From positions 124,001 to 188,000 of the forward strand of contig NZ_JAQFWW010000006.1 of the NCBI RefSeq assembly GCF_027706145.1: 64,000 nt of DNA, in the 5' to 3' direction. Below are positions 20,142-31,007 of this stretch, one piece after another. The notes under the pieces were generated by a model. That model saw nothing but the letters and a program-made list of their open reading frames with translations, was not told where the DNA came from and did no database searches. The stretch is from Bacillus changyiensis. GTDB lineage: Bacteria; Bacillota; Bacilli; Bacillales; Bacillaceae. How positions within the stretch are numbered: position 1 is the first letter of the stretch; each line of letters opens with the position of its first letter. The translations under genes were made by a program, and so were the position numbers.

Positions 20142-21056
20142 ATGGAAATGAGCCAATCTACACTTTTAAAATTCAGAAAGTTCAATCGATTTTACACAAA
20201 TGTTTTAGGCTTTCTCAATGAACATATTTATGACAGTCCATTTTCTTTAACAGAAACAAGGATCTTATTTGAAATCCATCATACAAGTGAGTGCACAGCC
20301 AAGATGATTCAAGATAAACTCGGTTTAGATCGCGGTTATGTAAGTAGACTGATCAAGCATTTTGAGAAAGAAAAGATCATCTACAGAAAAAAAAGTGAAG
20401 AGGACAGCCGCCACCATTATATTTATTTAACCGAATTTGGCCAAACGATTTATAAAAAACTAGAAGCAAAAGCAAATCAGCAGATTGAGTATATTCTCAA
20501 ACAAATTGACGACCAGGCCCAAAAAAAACTTGTCGAAGCAATGAATACAGTTGAATGTATTTTGTCTGAACACCTCTCACCTAAAAACACAGAGATTTCA
20601 ATAAGAGATTACTATATTTCTGACGATATTAAGCTGATGATAGAAAAACAGCGGGCCTTTTATGCGGAAACACACGGCTGGGATGATACATTTACAGACT
20701 ATCTTCATGAAACATTTGCTGCAAAGATCGAGAAAATATGGATTGCCGAAAGTGAAGGAAGGTTTGCGGGATGTATTGGGCTTGTCAAGCTCGATGATCA
20801 TACAGCACAGCTCAGATGGTTCCTTGTTGACTCTGCTTTCCATCGTAAAGGGATCGGAACTCGCCTCATTCAGCAGCTCATCGATTATTGCCAAAGGATG
20901 AACTTTAAACAGATTATTCTTTGGACTGTCAAAACAATGAAAGAAGCACGCCCATTATATGAAAAATTTGGTTTCAAACAAACTGAAACAAAAGAAGCAG
21001 CCTTATTATGGGGGCAAGTACTCCAAGAAGAACGTTGGGATTTATTATTTTCCTGA
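20142..21056 (+). CDS. MarR-type HTH / GNAT acetyltransferase fusion protein
   Basis: 304 residues. N-terminal MarR winged helix (about 1-145): [45 protein letters not shown] is the recognition region, followed by the wing [16 protein letters not shown]-terminal GNAT domain (about 150-300) with [19 protein letters not shown] as the acetyl-CoA loop and YEKFGF near the end. Such fusions occur in many Firmicutes; acetylation target unknown. Its promoter carries palindromes suitable for autoregulation. The MFS gene starts 15 bp downstream, so transporter and regulator are likely co-transcribed. Confidence 0.88.
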   Translation: MEMSQSTLLKFRKFNRFYTNVLGFLNEHIYDSPFSLTETRILFEIHHTSECTAKMIQDKLGLDRGYVSRLIKHFEKEKIIYRKKSEEDSRHHYIYLTEFGQTIYKKLEAKANQQIEYILKQIDDQAQKKLVEAMNTVECILSEHLSPKNTEISIRDYYISDDIKLMIEKQRAFYAETHGWDDTFTDYLHETFAAKIEKIWIAESEGRFAGCIGLVKLDDHTAQLRWFLVDSAFHRKGIGTRLIQQLIDYCQRMNFKQIILWTVKTMKEARPLYEKFGFKQTETKEAALLWGQVLQEERWDLLFS

Positions 21057-21071
21057 TAAATGGGAGGATTC

Positions 21072-22331
21072 ATGAAACAAAAATTACACTATGCTTGGCT
21101 GATCGTTTTTGTGACATTTTTAACTTTATTAGCTGTCCAAGGTGTCCGTCTTTCATTTGGAGCCTTTATCAAGCCTTGGGAAGAAGATTTTTCACTTGAT
21201 AGAGGAACAATTTCACTGATCTCCATGCTGAGCTTCATCGTTTACGGTGTATCACAACCTGTCATCGGCAGACTCGTTGATCGGGTTGGACCAAGAATTG
21301 TTTTATCATTGAGTACACTGTTAGTTGGGCTAAGTATCTTTTTTACAAATTTCGTCACTTCGCCTTGGCAGCTCTTTATTTTATACGGCATTATTGTCTC
21401 CCTTGGTGTTGGCGGAGCATCAAATATAGCATCAACCATTATTGTTACGAACTGGTTTAATGAAAAACGCGGACTTGCTTTAGGGATAATGGAAGCAGGA
21501 TTCGGAGCTGGCCAAATGCTACTTGTCCCAGGATCGCTGATACTTATTGATTGGTTTAACTGGAAAGTAACCGTCTGTGTCTTAGGAATCTTTTTAACAC
21601 TCATCATATTTCCGATTGCCGGTTTGTTTTTAAGAAATAACCCAACTGAAAAAAATATGCAACCTGTCGGTGGCTTCCATCAGTCGGGGTCAACACACAA
21701 GACAACTGATCAATCAAATAACATTTCATATAAGTCCGCTTTCATAAACAAAAGGTTTTGGTTGCTTATTTTGCCGTTTTTTATTTGCGGATTTACGACA
21801 ACAGGATTAATGGATACTCATCTTATTCCTTTTTCACATGACCACGGTTTTTCAACAAGCACGACTAGCGTTGCGGTTAGTCTGCTGGCCGGCTTTAATA
21901 TCATTGGCATTTTAATATCAGGACTGGTTGCAGATCGCTTCAGCAATAGAAAACTATTATGTTTTCTCTATGCAATGCGGGCTGTCTCGCTTATCATTTT
22001 GTTACTAAGCCATGAGCCGTTGCTTCTACTCGGGTTTGCTGTTTTATTTGGTCTTGTCGATTTTGCGACCGTCACTCCGACACAAATGCTGGCTGCTCAA
22101 TATTTTAGACAATATTCCGTCGGGTTTATTCTCGGCTGGCTGTTTTTCAGTCACCAAATCGGCTCAGCTCTAGGCGCCTATTTACCGGGAGTCTGGTACA
22201 GCCAGTCAGGCAGTTACAACCTATCTTTCACCATATCTATTATTTTATTAATATGTGCCAGTATGTTAAATATCTTGTTACCTGAGCTAAATAAGAGTAC
22301 TCGAAATCTAGACAATGAGACCACATGCTAA
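21072..22331 (+). CDS. MFS transporter (YcxA/YbfB-like, OFA-type)
   Basis: 419 residues, twelve membrane helices in two halves separated by a loop of about 35 residues (NNPTEKN to SNNISYK). Motif A-like [14 protein letters not shown] follows helix 2; [21 protein letters not shown] resembles the oxalate/formate or monocarboxylate subgroup. The ATG at 21072 has GGGAGG 5 nt upstream; the earlier ATG at 21060 lacks a site. Substrate unknown. It shares a transcript with the MarR-GNAT fusion, so the regulator may control export or import of a compound it senses. Confidence 0.85.
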   Translation: MKQKLHYAWLIVFVTFLTLLAVQGVRLSFGAFIKPWEEDFSLDRGTISLISMLSFIVYGVSQPVIGRLVDRVGPRIVLSLSTLLVGLSIFFTNFVTSPWQLFILYGIIVSLGVGGASNIASTIIVTNWFNEKRGLALGIMEAGFGAGQMLLVPGSLILIDWFNWKVTVCVLGIFLTLIIFPIAGLFLRNNPTEKNMQPVGGFHQSGSTHKTTDQSNNISYKSAFINKRFWLLILPFFICGFTTTGLMDTHLIPFSHDHGFSTSTTSVAVSLLAGFNIIGILISGLVADRFSNRKLLCFLYAMRAVSLIILLLSHEPLLLLGFAVLFGLVDFATVTPTQMLAAQYFRQYSVGFILGWLFFSHQIGSALGAYLPGVWYSQSGSYNLSFTISIILLICASMLNILLPELNKSTRNLDNETTC

Positions 22332-22335
22332 CGAA

Positions 22336-22370
22336 AAAACCTGTTTTTGAGTGGTTCAAAAACAGGTTTT
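22336..22370. terminator. Bidirectional terminator between MFS gene and sugar ABC operon
   Basis: AAAACCTGTTTTTGA, loop GTGG, TTCAAAAACAGGTTTT: near-perfect stem with A and T flanks usable from both sides. Confidence 0.8.
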
Positions 22371-22419
22371 CCAGCACGATTTAGGAGAAATTTTGTTTTA
22401 TCCCGTGTTGCGAAAAAAT

Positions 22420-23631
22420 TTATGATGCTTTATTTTTATTATAAATATCAAACGCAACCGCCATCAGAAGAACCAGTCCTTTAATTGCTTGCTGCCAATC
22501 AATACCAAGCCCAAGCAAAGACATTCCGTTATTCATCACACCCATGACAAGACCACCGATAATCGCACCGCCGATTGTACCAATTCCTCCATAAGCAGAT
22601 GCGCCACCGATAAAACAAGCTGCAATTGCATCGAGTTCAAACAGGTTTCCAGCCTTTGGAGTGGCTGCATTTAAACGAGCTGCAAAGACGAGACCTGAAA
22701 GTGCGGCTAGTACACCCATATTGACAAAAACCATGAAAGTCAACCGCTTTGTTTTAATTCCCGAAAGCGCAGCCGCTTTTTCATTTCCACCAATGGCATA
22801 GATTCTACGACCGATAACGGTTTTCTTCATAACAAAGGTGTAGCCCGCTATCAAAATAAACAAAGTAATCAGGATAACTGGAATCCCTTCATAGGTCGCA
22901 AGAATATAAGTGAAGAGATTGATGATCGCCATTACAAAACATACTTTAACTGTTAATAAACCTTTACCTTGCAAATCAAATTGGTATTTTTTCTGCATAG
23001 CTCTTTGTTGAAGACAAAACAATAGATAGAGAATAGAAAGTCCAATTCCAATCGCGATTGTTGTGAAGTGTAACATGTCACCATTGAACCAGTCAGGAAT
23101 AAAACCTGAAGCCATTCTTTGAAATGACACAGGGAAAGGAGCAATTGATTTTCCTTCTAGAACGATCATCGTCAATCCTCTAAACAGCAACATCCCTGCC
23201 AATGTGACAATAAAAGCAGGTATTTTCACATAGGCAATCCAGAACCCTTGCCAGGCCCCAATAAGCGCTCCCAATAATAGTGACAAAATAACAGCGGCGA
23301 ATAGTGGCATGTCATGTTCAACCATCATCATCGCTGATACTGCACCGACAAAAGCAGCAACTGAGCCAACTGATAAATCAATATGCCCCATAATAATGAC
23401 GAGCATCATCCCAATGGCCAAAATAAGAATGTAACTATTTTGCAAAATCAAATTGGTTATATTCAATGGTCTGAGCAAAATACCGTCTGTTAGCACTTGA
23501 AAAAGCAGCATAATGAATACGAGCGCAATCATCATACTATATTTACGAATATTTTGTTTATACATTTCACGAAATAGCTGACGATACCCTGGCTGCGCCC
23601 GGTCTTTATCAGTTTGCACCGGTGTCTGCAT
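22420..23631 (-). CDS. Sugar ABC transporter permease (XylH/GguB-like)
   Basis: 403 residues, about ten to eleven membrane helices, BPD_transp_2 family. [31 protein letters not shown] (about residues 75-105) and [12 protein letters not shown] (the loop contacting the ATPase, about 275) are the markers of ribose/xylose/multiple-sugar permeases, and the length fits XylH/GguB more than RbsC. ATG after AAAGAAGGGG. Last gene of the ABC operon; its start overlaps the ATPase gene by 23 bp. Confidence 0.9.
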   Translation of the reverse strand: MQTPVQTDKDRAQPGYRQLFREMYKQNIRKYSMMIALVFIMLLFQVLTDGILLRPLNITNLILQNSYILILAIGMMLVIIMGHIDLSVGSVAAFVGAVSAMMMVEHDMPLFAAVILSLLLGALIGAWQGFWIAYVKIPAFIVTLAGMLLFRGLTMIVLEGKSIAPFPVSFQRMASGFIPDWFNGDMLHFTTIAIGIGLSILYLLFCLQQRAMQKKYQFDLQGKGLLTVKVCFVMAIINLFTYILATYEGIPVILITLFILIAGYTFVMKKTVIGRRIYAIGGNEKAAALSGIKTKRLTFMVFVNMGVLAALSGLVFAARLNAATPKAGNLFELDAIAACFIGGASAYGGIGTIGGAIIGGLVMGVMNNGMSLLGLGIDWQQAIKGLVLLMAVAFDIYNKNKAS

Positions 23632-25174
23632 AGCCTTCTTCCCCTTTCTTCGTGTGCATTGTCATATATTTCATCAATAACTCCTGATTCGCTTCATCTT
23701 TCGTAAATTCTGCTGTGATTGTTCCTTCACACATCGTATAAACCCTGTCACACATTCCCAGCAATTCAGGAAGTTCAGATGAAATCATGATGACCGCTTT
23801 TCCATCTAAGGCAAGCTGATTCATAATTGTATAAATCTCGTATTTTGCGCCAACATCAATGCCACGGGTCGGTTCATCCAAGATCAAAACATCCGGCTCT
23901 GCAAAAATCCATTTACTCAACATCACCTTTTGCTGATTTCCGCCGCTTAAGTTCCCAGTTTGCTGATCAATATGAGGTGTTTTAATATTTAATTTCTGAC
24001 GAAATGTTTCCGCTTCAATCGTTTCTTTCCGCTGATTCAATACCATCCGGCGCGATACTTTCTCCAATTTAGCAAGTGTCATGTTCTCTTTAATGTTATT
24101 CATTAAAATGAGACCGTCACCTTTTCGGTCTTCTGTCACATACACAATACCTTTTTTGATCGCATCCCCAGTATGGCGCAACCGTAACTCTTGTCCGTTT
24201 TTTTTCAGTGTCCCAGTCATATTTCTCCCATATGACTGACCGAAAATACTCATAGCCAACTCTGTTCTACCTGAGCCCATCAAGCCAGCAATTCCGACAA
24301 TTTCACCTTTTCGAACTGATAAACTGACATTTTTGACTACTTTTTGCCCTTCCCTAAAAGGATGATCAACTGACCAATCATCAACTTCAAAGACCGTCCC
24401 CTCAACCTTAACGTTTCTGTGAGGATATCGATTTTGCAGTTCCCTGCCAACCATCCCTTTGATAATCCGGTTTTCTGTGAGCTGTTCGCTTTGTACATGA
24501 AGTGTTTCAATCGTCTGTCCGTCACGGAGCACCGTAATTGAATCTGCTATTTTGGTAATCTCATTTAATTTATGAGAAATCATAATTGAAGTAATCCCCT
24601 GTTTTTTTAGCTCTAGTAACAGTTGCAATAAGTTTTCTGAATCCGCCTCATTTAATGCAGCTGTCGGCTCATCCAAAATTAACAACTGGACTTTTTTCGC
24701 AAGTGCTTTTGCGATTTCGGTTAACTGCTGTTTTCCCACTCCTATCTCTGAAATTAGTGTGTCAGAGGTTTCACGAAGCCCCACCATTTTCATGAGTTCA
24801 ACCGTTTCTTGCTTTGTTTTTCTCCAATCAATGACACCATTTTTCGCCTGTTCATTTCCGAGAAAGAGGTTTTCTGCAATCGAAAGTTGAGGGACCAAGG
24901 CCAACTCTTGATGAATGATAACAATTCCCGCTTCCTCGCTCTGTCTTATATTTTTAAAACGGCAGACCGTTCCCTTATACAAAATATCGCCTGTATATGT
25001 CCCATGTGGATACACACCGCTTAACACTTTCATTAGTGTTGATTTACCGGCTCCATTTTCTCCACAGAGTGCATGAATTTCGCCCTCTTTGACACATAAA
25101 TGAACATTGTCAAGCGCTTTAACACCAGGAAACTCTTTTGTAATCCCTTTCATTTCTAAGATGACATCTGACAT
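23609..25174 (-). CDS. Sugar ABC transporter ATP-binding protein, two ATPase domains (XylG/GguA-like)
   Basis: 521 residues with two ABC cassettes. First: Walker [17 protein letters not shown] (about 35-50), signature [15 protein letters not shown] and Walker [12 protein letters not shown]. Second (about 260-505): [16 protein letters not shown] replaces Walker A, with [14 protein letters not shown] and [19 protein letters not shown]. The degenerate second P-loop is normal for the MglA/XylG/RbsA class. It drives import of a monosaccharide. It starts 4 bp after the binding-protein stop codon. Confidence 0.93.
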   Translation of the reverse strand: MSDVILEMKGITKEFPGVKALDNVHLCVKEGEIHALCGENGAGKSTLMKVLSGVYPHGTYTGDILYKGTVCRFKNIRQSEEAGIVIIHQELALVPQLSIAENLFLGNEQAKNGVIDWRKTKQETVELMKMVGLRETSDTLISEIGVGKQQLTEIAKALAKKVQLLILDEPTAALNEADSENLLQLLLELKKQGITSIMISHKLNEITKIADSITVLRDGQTIETLHVQSEQLTENRIIKGMVGRELQNRYPHRNVKVEGTVFEVDDWSVDHPFREGQKVVKNVSLSVRKGEIVGIAGLMGSGRTELAMSIFGQSYGRNMTGTLKKNGQELRLRHTGDAIKKGIVYVTEDRKGDGLILMNNIKENMTLAKLEKVSRRMVLNQRKETIEAETFRQKLNIKTPHIDQQTGNLSGGNQQKVMLSKWIFAEPDVLILDEPTRGIDVGAKYEIYTIMNQLALDGKAVIMISSELPELLGMCDRVYTMCEGTITAEFTKDEANQELLMKYMTMHTKKGEEGYADTGAN

Positions 25175-25178
25175 GACG

Positions 25179-26258
25179 TCACTTCCCTAGCTCCGATTTT
25201 TTATAGTAGCCGCTTTCCACTAAAACTTTTTCAAAATTCTCTTTATCGACAATGACAGGTTCAAGCAAATAAGATGGAACAACTTTTTTCCCATTATCAT
25301 ATGTTTTTGTGTCATTGACTTCAGCTTTCTCACCTTTAAGAACAGATGTCGTCATTTCAACCGCTTTTTTCGCTAGTTTTCTCGTATCTTTAAAAACCGT
25401 TGATGTTTGTTCGCCCTTCATAATCGATTTCACAGAAGCGAGCTCAGCGTCCTGCCCGGTAATGATCGGCAACGGTTTCTTATCCGTTCCATAACCAGCT
25501 CCTTTTAATGACGAAATAACTCCAATACTTATTCCGTCAAATGGAGAAAGAACCGCATCAAGCTTTGCCTTTGTATAATGAGCACTTAACAAATTATCCA
25601 TACGCGCTTGGGCTGTTGCTCCGTCCCACCTTAAAGTCGCTCCTTGTTCAAACGAAGTCTGTTTGCTTAACACTTTCAATTTACCTGAATCAATATAAGA
25701 TTTTAATACGGACATTGCACCATCAAAGAAATAATGAGCATTATTGTCATCAGGTGATCCGGCAAACATTTCAATGTTAAAAGGACCTTTTTTATTCTTT
25801 AAACCTAACTTGTCTTCAATATATGATCCTTGTAGTTTACCAACTTTATGATTATCAAATGTCGCATAATAGTCTACGTACTCGCTATTCATTAACAGTC
25901 TGTCATAAGAAATAACTTTAATATCTTGTTTATGTGCTTTTTTTAGAACATCTGTTAATGCTTCTCCATCAATGGAAGCAATTACAAGGACATTTACACC
26001 CTTTGTAATCATATTTTCAATTTGTGCTACTTGGTTTTCGACAACATCTTCCGCATATTGTAAGTCCGTTTTAAACCCTAGTTTTTCAAACTCTTTCACC
26101 ATATACTTTCCGTCATAAACCCAGCGTTCTGATGATTTTGTCGGCATTGAAATTCCGACATAGCCCTTGTCTTTACCTCCGCCTACCTGATTTCCGGAAC
26201 AGGCTGAAACCATGAAACATAGCAACAATGAAATGATCAACAGACAGCTTTTTTTCAA
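25179..26258 (-). CDS. Sugar ABC transporter substrate-binding lipoprotein (ChvE/XylF-like)
   Basis: 359 residues. Lipoprotein signal [20 protein letters not shown] with lipobox VSAC, then a type I periplasmic-binding fold: [22 protein letters not shown] at the N-terminus, [19 protein letters not shown] and the hinge region around [21 protein letters not shown], as in xylose/multiple-sugar binding proteins such as ChvE and XylF. The TTG at 26258 follows AAAGGGGG by 8 nt; the upstream GTG frame has no site. First gene of the operon binding protein-ATPase-permease, behind a cre site. Confidence 0.9.
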   Translation of the reverse strand: MKKSCLLIISLLLCFMVSACSGNQVGGGKDKGYVGISMPTKSSERWVYDGKYMVKEFEKLGFKTDLQYAEDVVENQVAQIENMITKGVNVLVIASIDGEALTDVLKKAHKQDIKVISYDRLLMNSEYVDYYATFDNHKVGKLQGSYIEDKLGLKNKKGPFNIEMFAGSPDDNNAHYFFDGAMSVLKSYIDSGKLKVLSKQTSFEQGATLRWDGATAQARMDNLLSAHYTKAKLDAVLSPFDGISIGVISSLKGAGYGTDKKPLPIITGQDAELASVKSIMKGEQTSTVFKDTRKLAKKAVEMTTSVLKGEKAEVNDTKTYDNGKKVVPSYLLEPVIVDKENFEKVLVESGYYKKSELGK

Positions 26259-26361
26259 ACTGATTAACCCCCTTTTATTCTTTTTCAAAGCCACTGTATC
26301 ATTTCTTCGAGATCCTCGTCTTTTGAATAAATTAACTATTTTTATAAAAAAACAAACTTTC

Positions 26362-26375
26362 TTAAAGCGCTTACA
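26362..26375 (-). promoter_or_regulatory. cre (CcpA site) upstream of the sugar ABC operon
   Basis: TTAAAGCGCTTACA matches 13 of 14 positions of TGWAARCGYTWNCW. It lies about 105 bp before the binding-protein start and overlaps the stop codon of the response-regulator gene. Confidence 0.65.
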
Positions 26376-27513
26376 TTATACGGCGATATTGGTTTGGTGA
26401 TGCACCTATCGTTTTCTTAAACACCGTGCTGAAATAGTGCTGTGTTTCATATCCTGTTTGTTCGGCAATCTCATGAATCGGTAATGTCGTTGTTTTCAAA
26501 AGGTGAACCGCTTTTTGCATGCGCATCTCGGTTAACAGCTGGACAAATGTCATACCAAGTTCATGTTTCATCATCCGACTTAAATAAACAGACGAGACTT
26601 GCAGTGTATCGGCCACCTGCTTTAAGGAAATCTCCCTTGAATCAAAATGCTTGTGCATATATGCTTTGGCTCGTACAACAATCGGGGAAATATTGAAGGC
26701 TTGCGAAAGTTTTTGTTTACAAGTTTGATAGGAATGGGCAATGGGTTGCCGCGCCTCTGTCAGATTCATAAAAAACACAGAAGTTCCTGCTTTTATTTCG
26801 ATGTTCAGCCTGTCTACAAACATTTGCTGTTCATGATTTGTTAACATGGACCACAAACAGATGGTTACTAGCCGCTCATCATTCAAAAAAACAACTTTTT
26901 CAGTTTTCTCTACAAAAAATTGTTCTGTTACTTCCTTGACACGATCGACTTCATCCAGTTTTAACGAGCGAATCATACAGAGCATCTCTGGATGACGCGT
27001 CGGCAAATGAAGAAATTTGAGCTGTTGTTCCACATCATGCTCAGACACCTGTCCATTGATCCATTTAAGAAAAAAGTGTTCCTTCAGAAGGTCGAGGTTT
27101 TTTTGAAGATGGCGTTCTTTCTGCTGTTCAGACAGAAGCGATTGACTGACCTTTTCCAACACTGCTTCAAGTTGCTGAGGCTCGACAGGCTTTAACAAAT
27201 AGTCATCAACATGAAGGCGAATCGCTTCCTGAGCATAGGAAAACCAGTCATATCCAGTCACAATGATAAAACGACATTCAGGTAACTTTTGCCGGACTTT
27301 TTTCATTAATTCTAAACCGTTCATGATTGGCATATTTAAGTCAACAATCATAATATGAATGGAATGTTTAATGGCAAGTTCAAATGCTTCTTCACCATTT
27401 TCCGCTTCCGCTGAAACTTCCATGTGAAACTTTTCCCACAAAACAGCATCTCGTATTCCTTCCCGAATCCATGGTTCATCATCAGCAATCACTACCCGCC
27501 AATACTCATTCAC
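26371..27513 (-). CDS. YesN-type response regulator with AraC DNA-binding domain
   Basis: 380 residues. Receiver domain (about 1-125) with acidic pair DDE at 11-13, phosphorylation Asp58 in MIVDLNMP and Lys in LLKPVE; a middle region (about 130-270); and a C-terminal AraC double HTH (about 280-378) with [21 protein letters not shown] and [25 protein letters not shown] start, 6 bp after the kinase stop, with AAGGAG upstream. It is the DNA-binding output of the adjacent kinase and probably activates the sugar ABC operon that starts just downstream. Confidence 0.92.
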   Translation of the reverse strand: MNEYWRVVIADDEPWIREGIRDAVLWEKFHMEVSAEAENGEEAFELAIKHSIHIMIVDLNMPIMNGLELMKKVRQKLPECRFIIVTGYDWFSYAQEAIRLHVDDYLLKPVEPQQLEAVLEKVSQSLLSEQQKERHLQKNLDLLKEHFFLKWINGQVSEHDVEQQLKFLHLPTRHPEMLCMIRSLKLDEVDRVKEVTEQFFVEKTEKVVFLNDERLVTICLWSMLTNHEQQMFVDRLNIEIKAGTSVFFMNLTEARQPIAHSYQTCKQKLSQAFNISPIVVRAKAYMHKHFDSREISLKQVADTLQVSSVYLSRMMKHELGMTFVQLLTEMRMQKAVHLLKTTTLPIHEIAEQTGYETQHYFSTVFKKTIGASPNQYRRIM

Positions 27514-27519
27514 ATGTTT

Positions 27520-29301
27520 TCACTCCTTTTTTAAAATCGGAAGATGAATTGTGACGATGGTTCCAGCTCCTTTTTCACTCTCAATCTTTATTCCGTACGG
27601 CTCCCCAAAATTCAAGATGATCCTTTCATGGACATTGACCATTCCATACCCTTTTTCACTTTTTTGCGCTGTTAAATGTTTAGCTATCTCTTTTAACTGC
27701 TGCTCTTCCATTCCAGCTCCATCATCCTCGACTTTGATGATCAGACCATTTTCTTGTTCTTCCCCCTTGATTCTAATGTGTCCAGGTCCCTTTTTCTCTT
27801 TAATACCATGATATATCGCGTTCTCGACAATCGGCTGAAGCACAAGTTTGAGAACGAAACGATTCTCAGAACATGCAGGGGTCTCAATCGAATAATTCAG
27901 CTTGTTTTGATAACGGGCTTTCTGGATTTTTAAATAGTTCTCAACATGCTCGAATTCGGCTGATAAAGGGATGATGTCATGACCTTTGCTCAATGATATA
28001 CGGAACAACTTTGATAGTGCCTGAACCAAAACGATAATGTCATCCGCCCCTTGTTTTCTGGCCATCCAGTTGATCGTATCAAGCGTATTGTAGAGAAAAT
28101 GCGGATTGATTTGCGCCTGCAACACTCTTAATTCTGCTTCTCTTTTTTGCCTCTCTTGTTTTTCTGTCAAAACCATTAACTCTTTAATTTTGAGCATCAA
28201 ACTGTTAAAACTTTTTCCTAAAAGACCGATCTCATCTTGTCTGTCCTCTTGATAAAGAATGGAAAAGTCGCCACTTTCTGCTTGCTTCATAAAAGAATTC
28301 AGGCTTAAAATCGGTTTTGACATTGAATATGATAAATAATACGAAGCTATCATCCCTAAAAACGCGACCACTAATAAAAAAAGCAGTACATATAGATGGA
28401 TATTTTTCACTTCTAATACCGGTTCACTCGCTTTAAAGACACCGACTATCGTCCAGTTTGTAAAAGCTGAAGTTTCATAAATAAACTGATAGTCATCTCC
28501 TTTAATCGATCGAGAAAAATCGCCTGATGATTTATTTTGAAACCACTGCCTTCGCAAAACGAATTTTGAAGCAGTTGGTGAATAAATATCACCACCATTT
28601 TCATCCATAATCAAGAGATAACCGGTTTTTCCTAAGCGGATATTTTCTGCTGCCTCAGCTAACACCCTTAGCTTCAAATCAATTAAAATAACACCTTTGA
28701 CACGCTGTGAATCCGGATCAATCACTGCTCTAACAGCTGAGACAACTTCATCTTCACGATAGTGGACATGATTTCTCACATTGCGATTAACCGGCTTTCC
28801 AATCATTTTAAAAATCCCTTCATTTTTAACTGCTTCCTTGTACCAAGGTTCCTTTGCCAAATTGGTCGGTGTCCGTGCATACATCTCATTGCTGATCATC
28901 TCCCCTTTATCATTGACAACAAGTATTCCTGCCGTTTCTGAATAAAGAGAGGTTAGCCCTTGCAAAAATTTTCTCCGCTTGTAATCTGCTTCACTATCAC
29001 CTTTTTCATGTTGAAAAAACGCATCCATCTCTTCATTCATTGAAATCAAATATGAAAGGTTTTGCATATGACTGACATACACTTCAGTCGTTTTGTTGAC
29101 TTCACCTATCAACTGTAATGTTTGATTGATCACCTGTTGCTCAATCACATTTTCGACTGCCCATCCTGAAAAAATACCAAGACCAATGGACGGTAGCATG
29201 CTAATTAATAGAAGCAGACTGACCAATTTATAACGAATCGGCACATTGTTGATTGTCAGTTTTCCCCTCCGTCTAATCGTTCGCATAATAATGATCCACA
29301 T
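27520..29301 (-). CDS. YesM/LytS-type sensor histidine kinase
   Basis: 593 residues in the longest frame. Membrane helix (about 25-48), extracytoplasmic Cache-like sensor (about 50-300), second helix (about 305-325), HAMP (about 326-380), and a HisKA_7TM/LytS-type kinase with phospho-His in INPHFLYNTLDTINWM (near 400), N box LVLQPIVENAIYHG and G box VEDDGAGM. The ATG at 29301 lies inside the previous gene without a ribosome site. CGGAGGGG stands just before a CTG at 29259, so the real start may be that non-standard codon. Confidence 0.9.
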   Translation of the reverse strand: MWIIIMRTIRRRGKLTINNVPIRYKLVSLLLLISMLPSIGLGIFSGWAVENVIEQQVINQTLQLIGEVNKTTEVYVSHMQNLSYLISMNEEMDAFFQHEKGDSEADYKRRKFLQGLTSLYSETAGILVVNDKGEMISNEMYARTPTNLAKEPWYKEAVKNEGIFKMIGKPVNRNVRNHVHYREDEVVSAVRAVIDPDSQRVKGVILIDLKLRVLAEAAENIRLGKTGYLLIMDENGGDIYSPTASKFVLRRQWFQNKSSGDFSRSIKGDDYQFIYETSAFTNWTIVGVFKASEPVLEVKNIHLYVLLFLLVVAFLGMIASYYLSYSMSKPILSLNSFMKQAESGDFSILYQEDRQDEIGLLGKSFNSLMLKIKELMVLTEKQERQKREAELRVLQAQINPHFLYNTLDTINWMARKQGADDIIVLVQALSKLFRISLSKGHDIIPLSAEFEHVENYLKIQKARYQNKLNYSIETPACSENRFVLKLVLQPIVENAIYHGIKEKKGPGHIRIKGEEQENGLIIKVEDDGAGMEEQQLKEIAKHLTAQKSEKGYGMVNVHERIILNFGEPYGIKIESEKGAGTIVTIHLPILKKE

Positions 29302-30250
29302 TGTTTTTCGTGATCATCGTCACCCCTGTATCTATCGATGTTGGGCGTGAACGGGAATGATGATTGGCGAGAAACAGCATGTGTAGCGACCAGTATCCCA
29401 TCTGCCAAGTATCTTGTCCGAGGGTAGCCGCTATCGATCCATCTTTTATACCATCAAGTGTTTTTTTGTCTTTGTCAAAACCAATGATACTGACTTTTCG
29501 TTGCAATCCTGCTGCTTTTACAGCTTGGGCCACTCCCCGTGCGCCATTCGCTTCAGTCGCGAAAATCCCTTTCATATTCGGATTTTTTTTCAAAATGGCC
29601 AACGCTTGTTTTTTTGACGTGAGTTCATCCCCTTTGCCGTCCAGCACCGCTGACACCTTCATGTTCGGATATTTTTGGAGGATCGTTTTTTGAAAACCTT
29701 TCGTCCTCTCTTGCTGATTGTACTGACGTGGCTGGGTAATAACCGCAGTCTCCCCGTTTTGGTCGAGTAGTTCAGCCATTTTCTGAGCGGCAACAGAACC
29801 CGCTTCACTATTGTTCGTTCCGATATATGTCAAAGCTTTACTTGAAGGCGCATCTGAGTCAAATAAAACAATCGGAATTCCTTGCTCATGTGCCTTATTA
29901 ATAGCTGGAGTCAAAGCCTCTGGATCAATTGCCGAGAGCGCAATTCCTGCTGGCTTTTTCGCAATGACTTGTTCAAGTACAGTGATTTGTTCATGAACGT
30001 CATAACGAGCCGCTCCGCGATATTCAACAGACACATTAAACAACTGTGCTCCATCCTCAAAACCTTTCAAACCACTTTTCCAATACTCAATCCCTGACTG
30101 AAACGTTACCATCACAAACTTTTCCGACAGTTTTCCCGTTAAAGGAGCTTCATCTTTCAATGAACTGGTTTTTTCACTGCGAGCATAATTGAAAATATAA
30201 AGAGAAAACAACCCAAGCACAACTCCATAAACAACTAACAGTTTTTTCAT
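29273..30250 (-). CDS. Membrane-anchored sugar-binding sensor protein (XylFII-like)
   Basis: 325 residues. An N-terminal hydrophobic segment MKKLLVVYGVVLGLFSLYIF without lipobox suggests an uncleaved anchor, followed by a type I binding fold (FVMVTFQSGIEYWKSGLKGFEDGA; AIDPEALTPAINKAHEQGIPIVLFDSD; IGFDKDKKTLDGIKDGSIAATLGQ). The ATG at 30250 follows AGGAGGG; the earlier ATG is not used. Being co-transcribed with a YesM/LytS kinase and a YesN regulator, it probably presents sugar to the kinase, as XylFII does to LytS in clostridia, and is not itself a transporter subunit. Confidence 0.82.
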   Translation of the reverse strand: MKKLLVVYGVVLGLFSLYIFNYARSEKTSSLKDEAPLTGKLSEKFVMVTFQSGIEYWKSGLKGFEDGAQLFNVSVEYRGAARYDVHEQITVLEQVIAKKPAGIALSAIDPEALTPAINKAHEQGIPIVLFDSDAPSSKALTYIGTNNSEAGSVAAQKMAELLDQNGETAVITQPRQYNQQERTKGFQKTILQKYPNMKVSAVLDGKGDELTSKKQALAILKKNPNMKGIFATEANGARGVAQAVKAAGLQRKVSIIGFDKDKKTLDGIKDGSIAATLGQDTWQMGYWSLHMLFLANHHSRSRPTSIDTGVTMITKNNVDHYYAND

Positions 30251-30277
30251 TTTTACCCTCCTGTCGGTTATAGAAAA

Positions 30278-30291
30278 AGACAACGCTTTCA
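30278..30291 (-). promoter_or_regulatory. cre (CcpA site) upstream of the sensor operon
   Basis: On the reverse strand TGAAAGCGTTGTCT matches 13 of 14 consensus positions, 28-41 bp before the sensor-protein start, where it would block the promoter or early transcript. The rest of 30305-30598 is AT-rich with nothing else recognised. Confidence 0.65.
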
Positions 30292-30598
30292 TCATCTGAA
30301 ACAACTAATCTATTTGACATGATGCCCGAAAATCCCTGTTTTGATTTGAAAAGAGTCTTTTGTTTCCTTAAAATTACCTTAATTTGTGGGAGTTTAAGCA
30401 TAGATTAATAGGAATTAAGTTCTAGTTCTTAATACCTGATCATTTTTTGTTTTTCTGTTATATCAACCTTTACCACTCTTTCATGAAGACAAAGACAAAA
30501 TCAACTAGTTCTTTAATCCTATTCATCCACTCTATTCCATAAGGTAAAATAATAAAGTCGTCCAAATAACAAGTCTATTCTTAAAGGAGGATCGGTTC

Positions 30599-30994
30599 AT
30601 GATAGATACAGTTTATTTATTTTTAATGAAAGGTGCATTAACAGGCAAAAAAGAAGATCTTAAAGAACTAAAAAAATGCAAAGAAGATCTAAAAACAAAG
30701 CACCAAGAATTTACCGATTGGAAAAAAAACATAAAAAAACCCGGGCTCACACCGACCACATGGCAAGGGAGTCTTGCCGATTCATTTAAAAACGCCCGAA
30801 ACAAAATGAAAGAAGACTACAATAATATTGAAGGCAAGCAATTTGATGAGCTATTTAAAAAAATAAACAAAGCGATCTCCTCTTTAGAATCAGATATTCA
30901 ATCGCTCAAAGAAGATATCCATTCACAAGAAAAGAAAATTGAAAAGCAAGAAAAGCTTCAAAAAGAAAAAGAAAAAAACAAAGCACACCATTAA
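30599..30994 (+). CDS. YwqH-like small helical protein (DUF5082), type VII secretion cargo partner
   Basis: 131 residues, almost all alpha-helical and rich in Lys/Glu, with W-x-G at WQGSLADSFKNARN (about residues 58-71), the helical-hairpin turn seen in WXG100-related proteins. It resembles YwqH, the first gene of the B. subtilis ywqHIJK locus, where two small helical proteins accompany an LXG toxin through the type VII secretion system. AAAGGAGG site 8 nt before ATG. The toxin gene two genes on is broken, so this one may be a leftover. Confidence 0.75.
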   Translation: MIDTVYLFLMKGALTGKKEDLKELKKCKEDLKTKHQEFTDWKKNIKKPGLTPTTWQGSLADSFKNARNKMKEDYNNIEGKQFDELFKKINKAISSLESDIQSLKEDIHSQEKKIEKQEKLQKEKEKNKAHH

Positions 30995-31007
30995 AGGAGA
31001 CAGAAAG

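Noticed and set aside
30939-31007. N-terminal Lys-rich extension of the YwqI-like protein
   Set aside because: It reads through the tail of the previous gene in another frame, and AAAGGAGA fixes the start at 31008.
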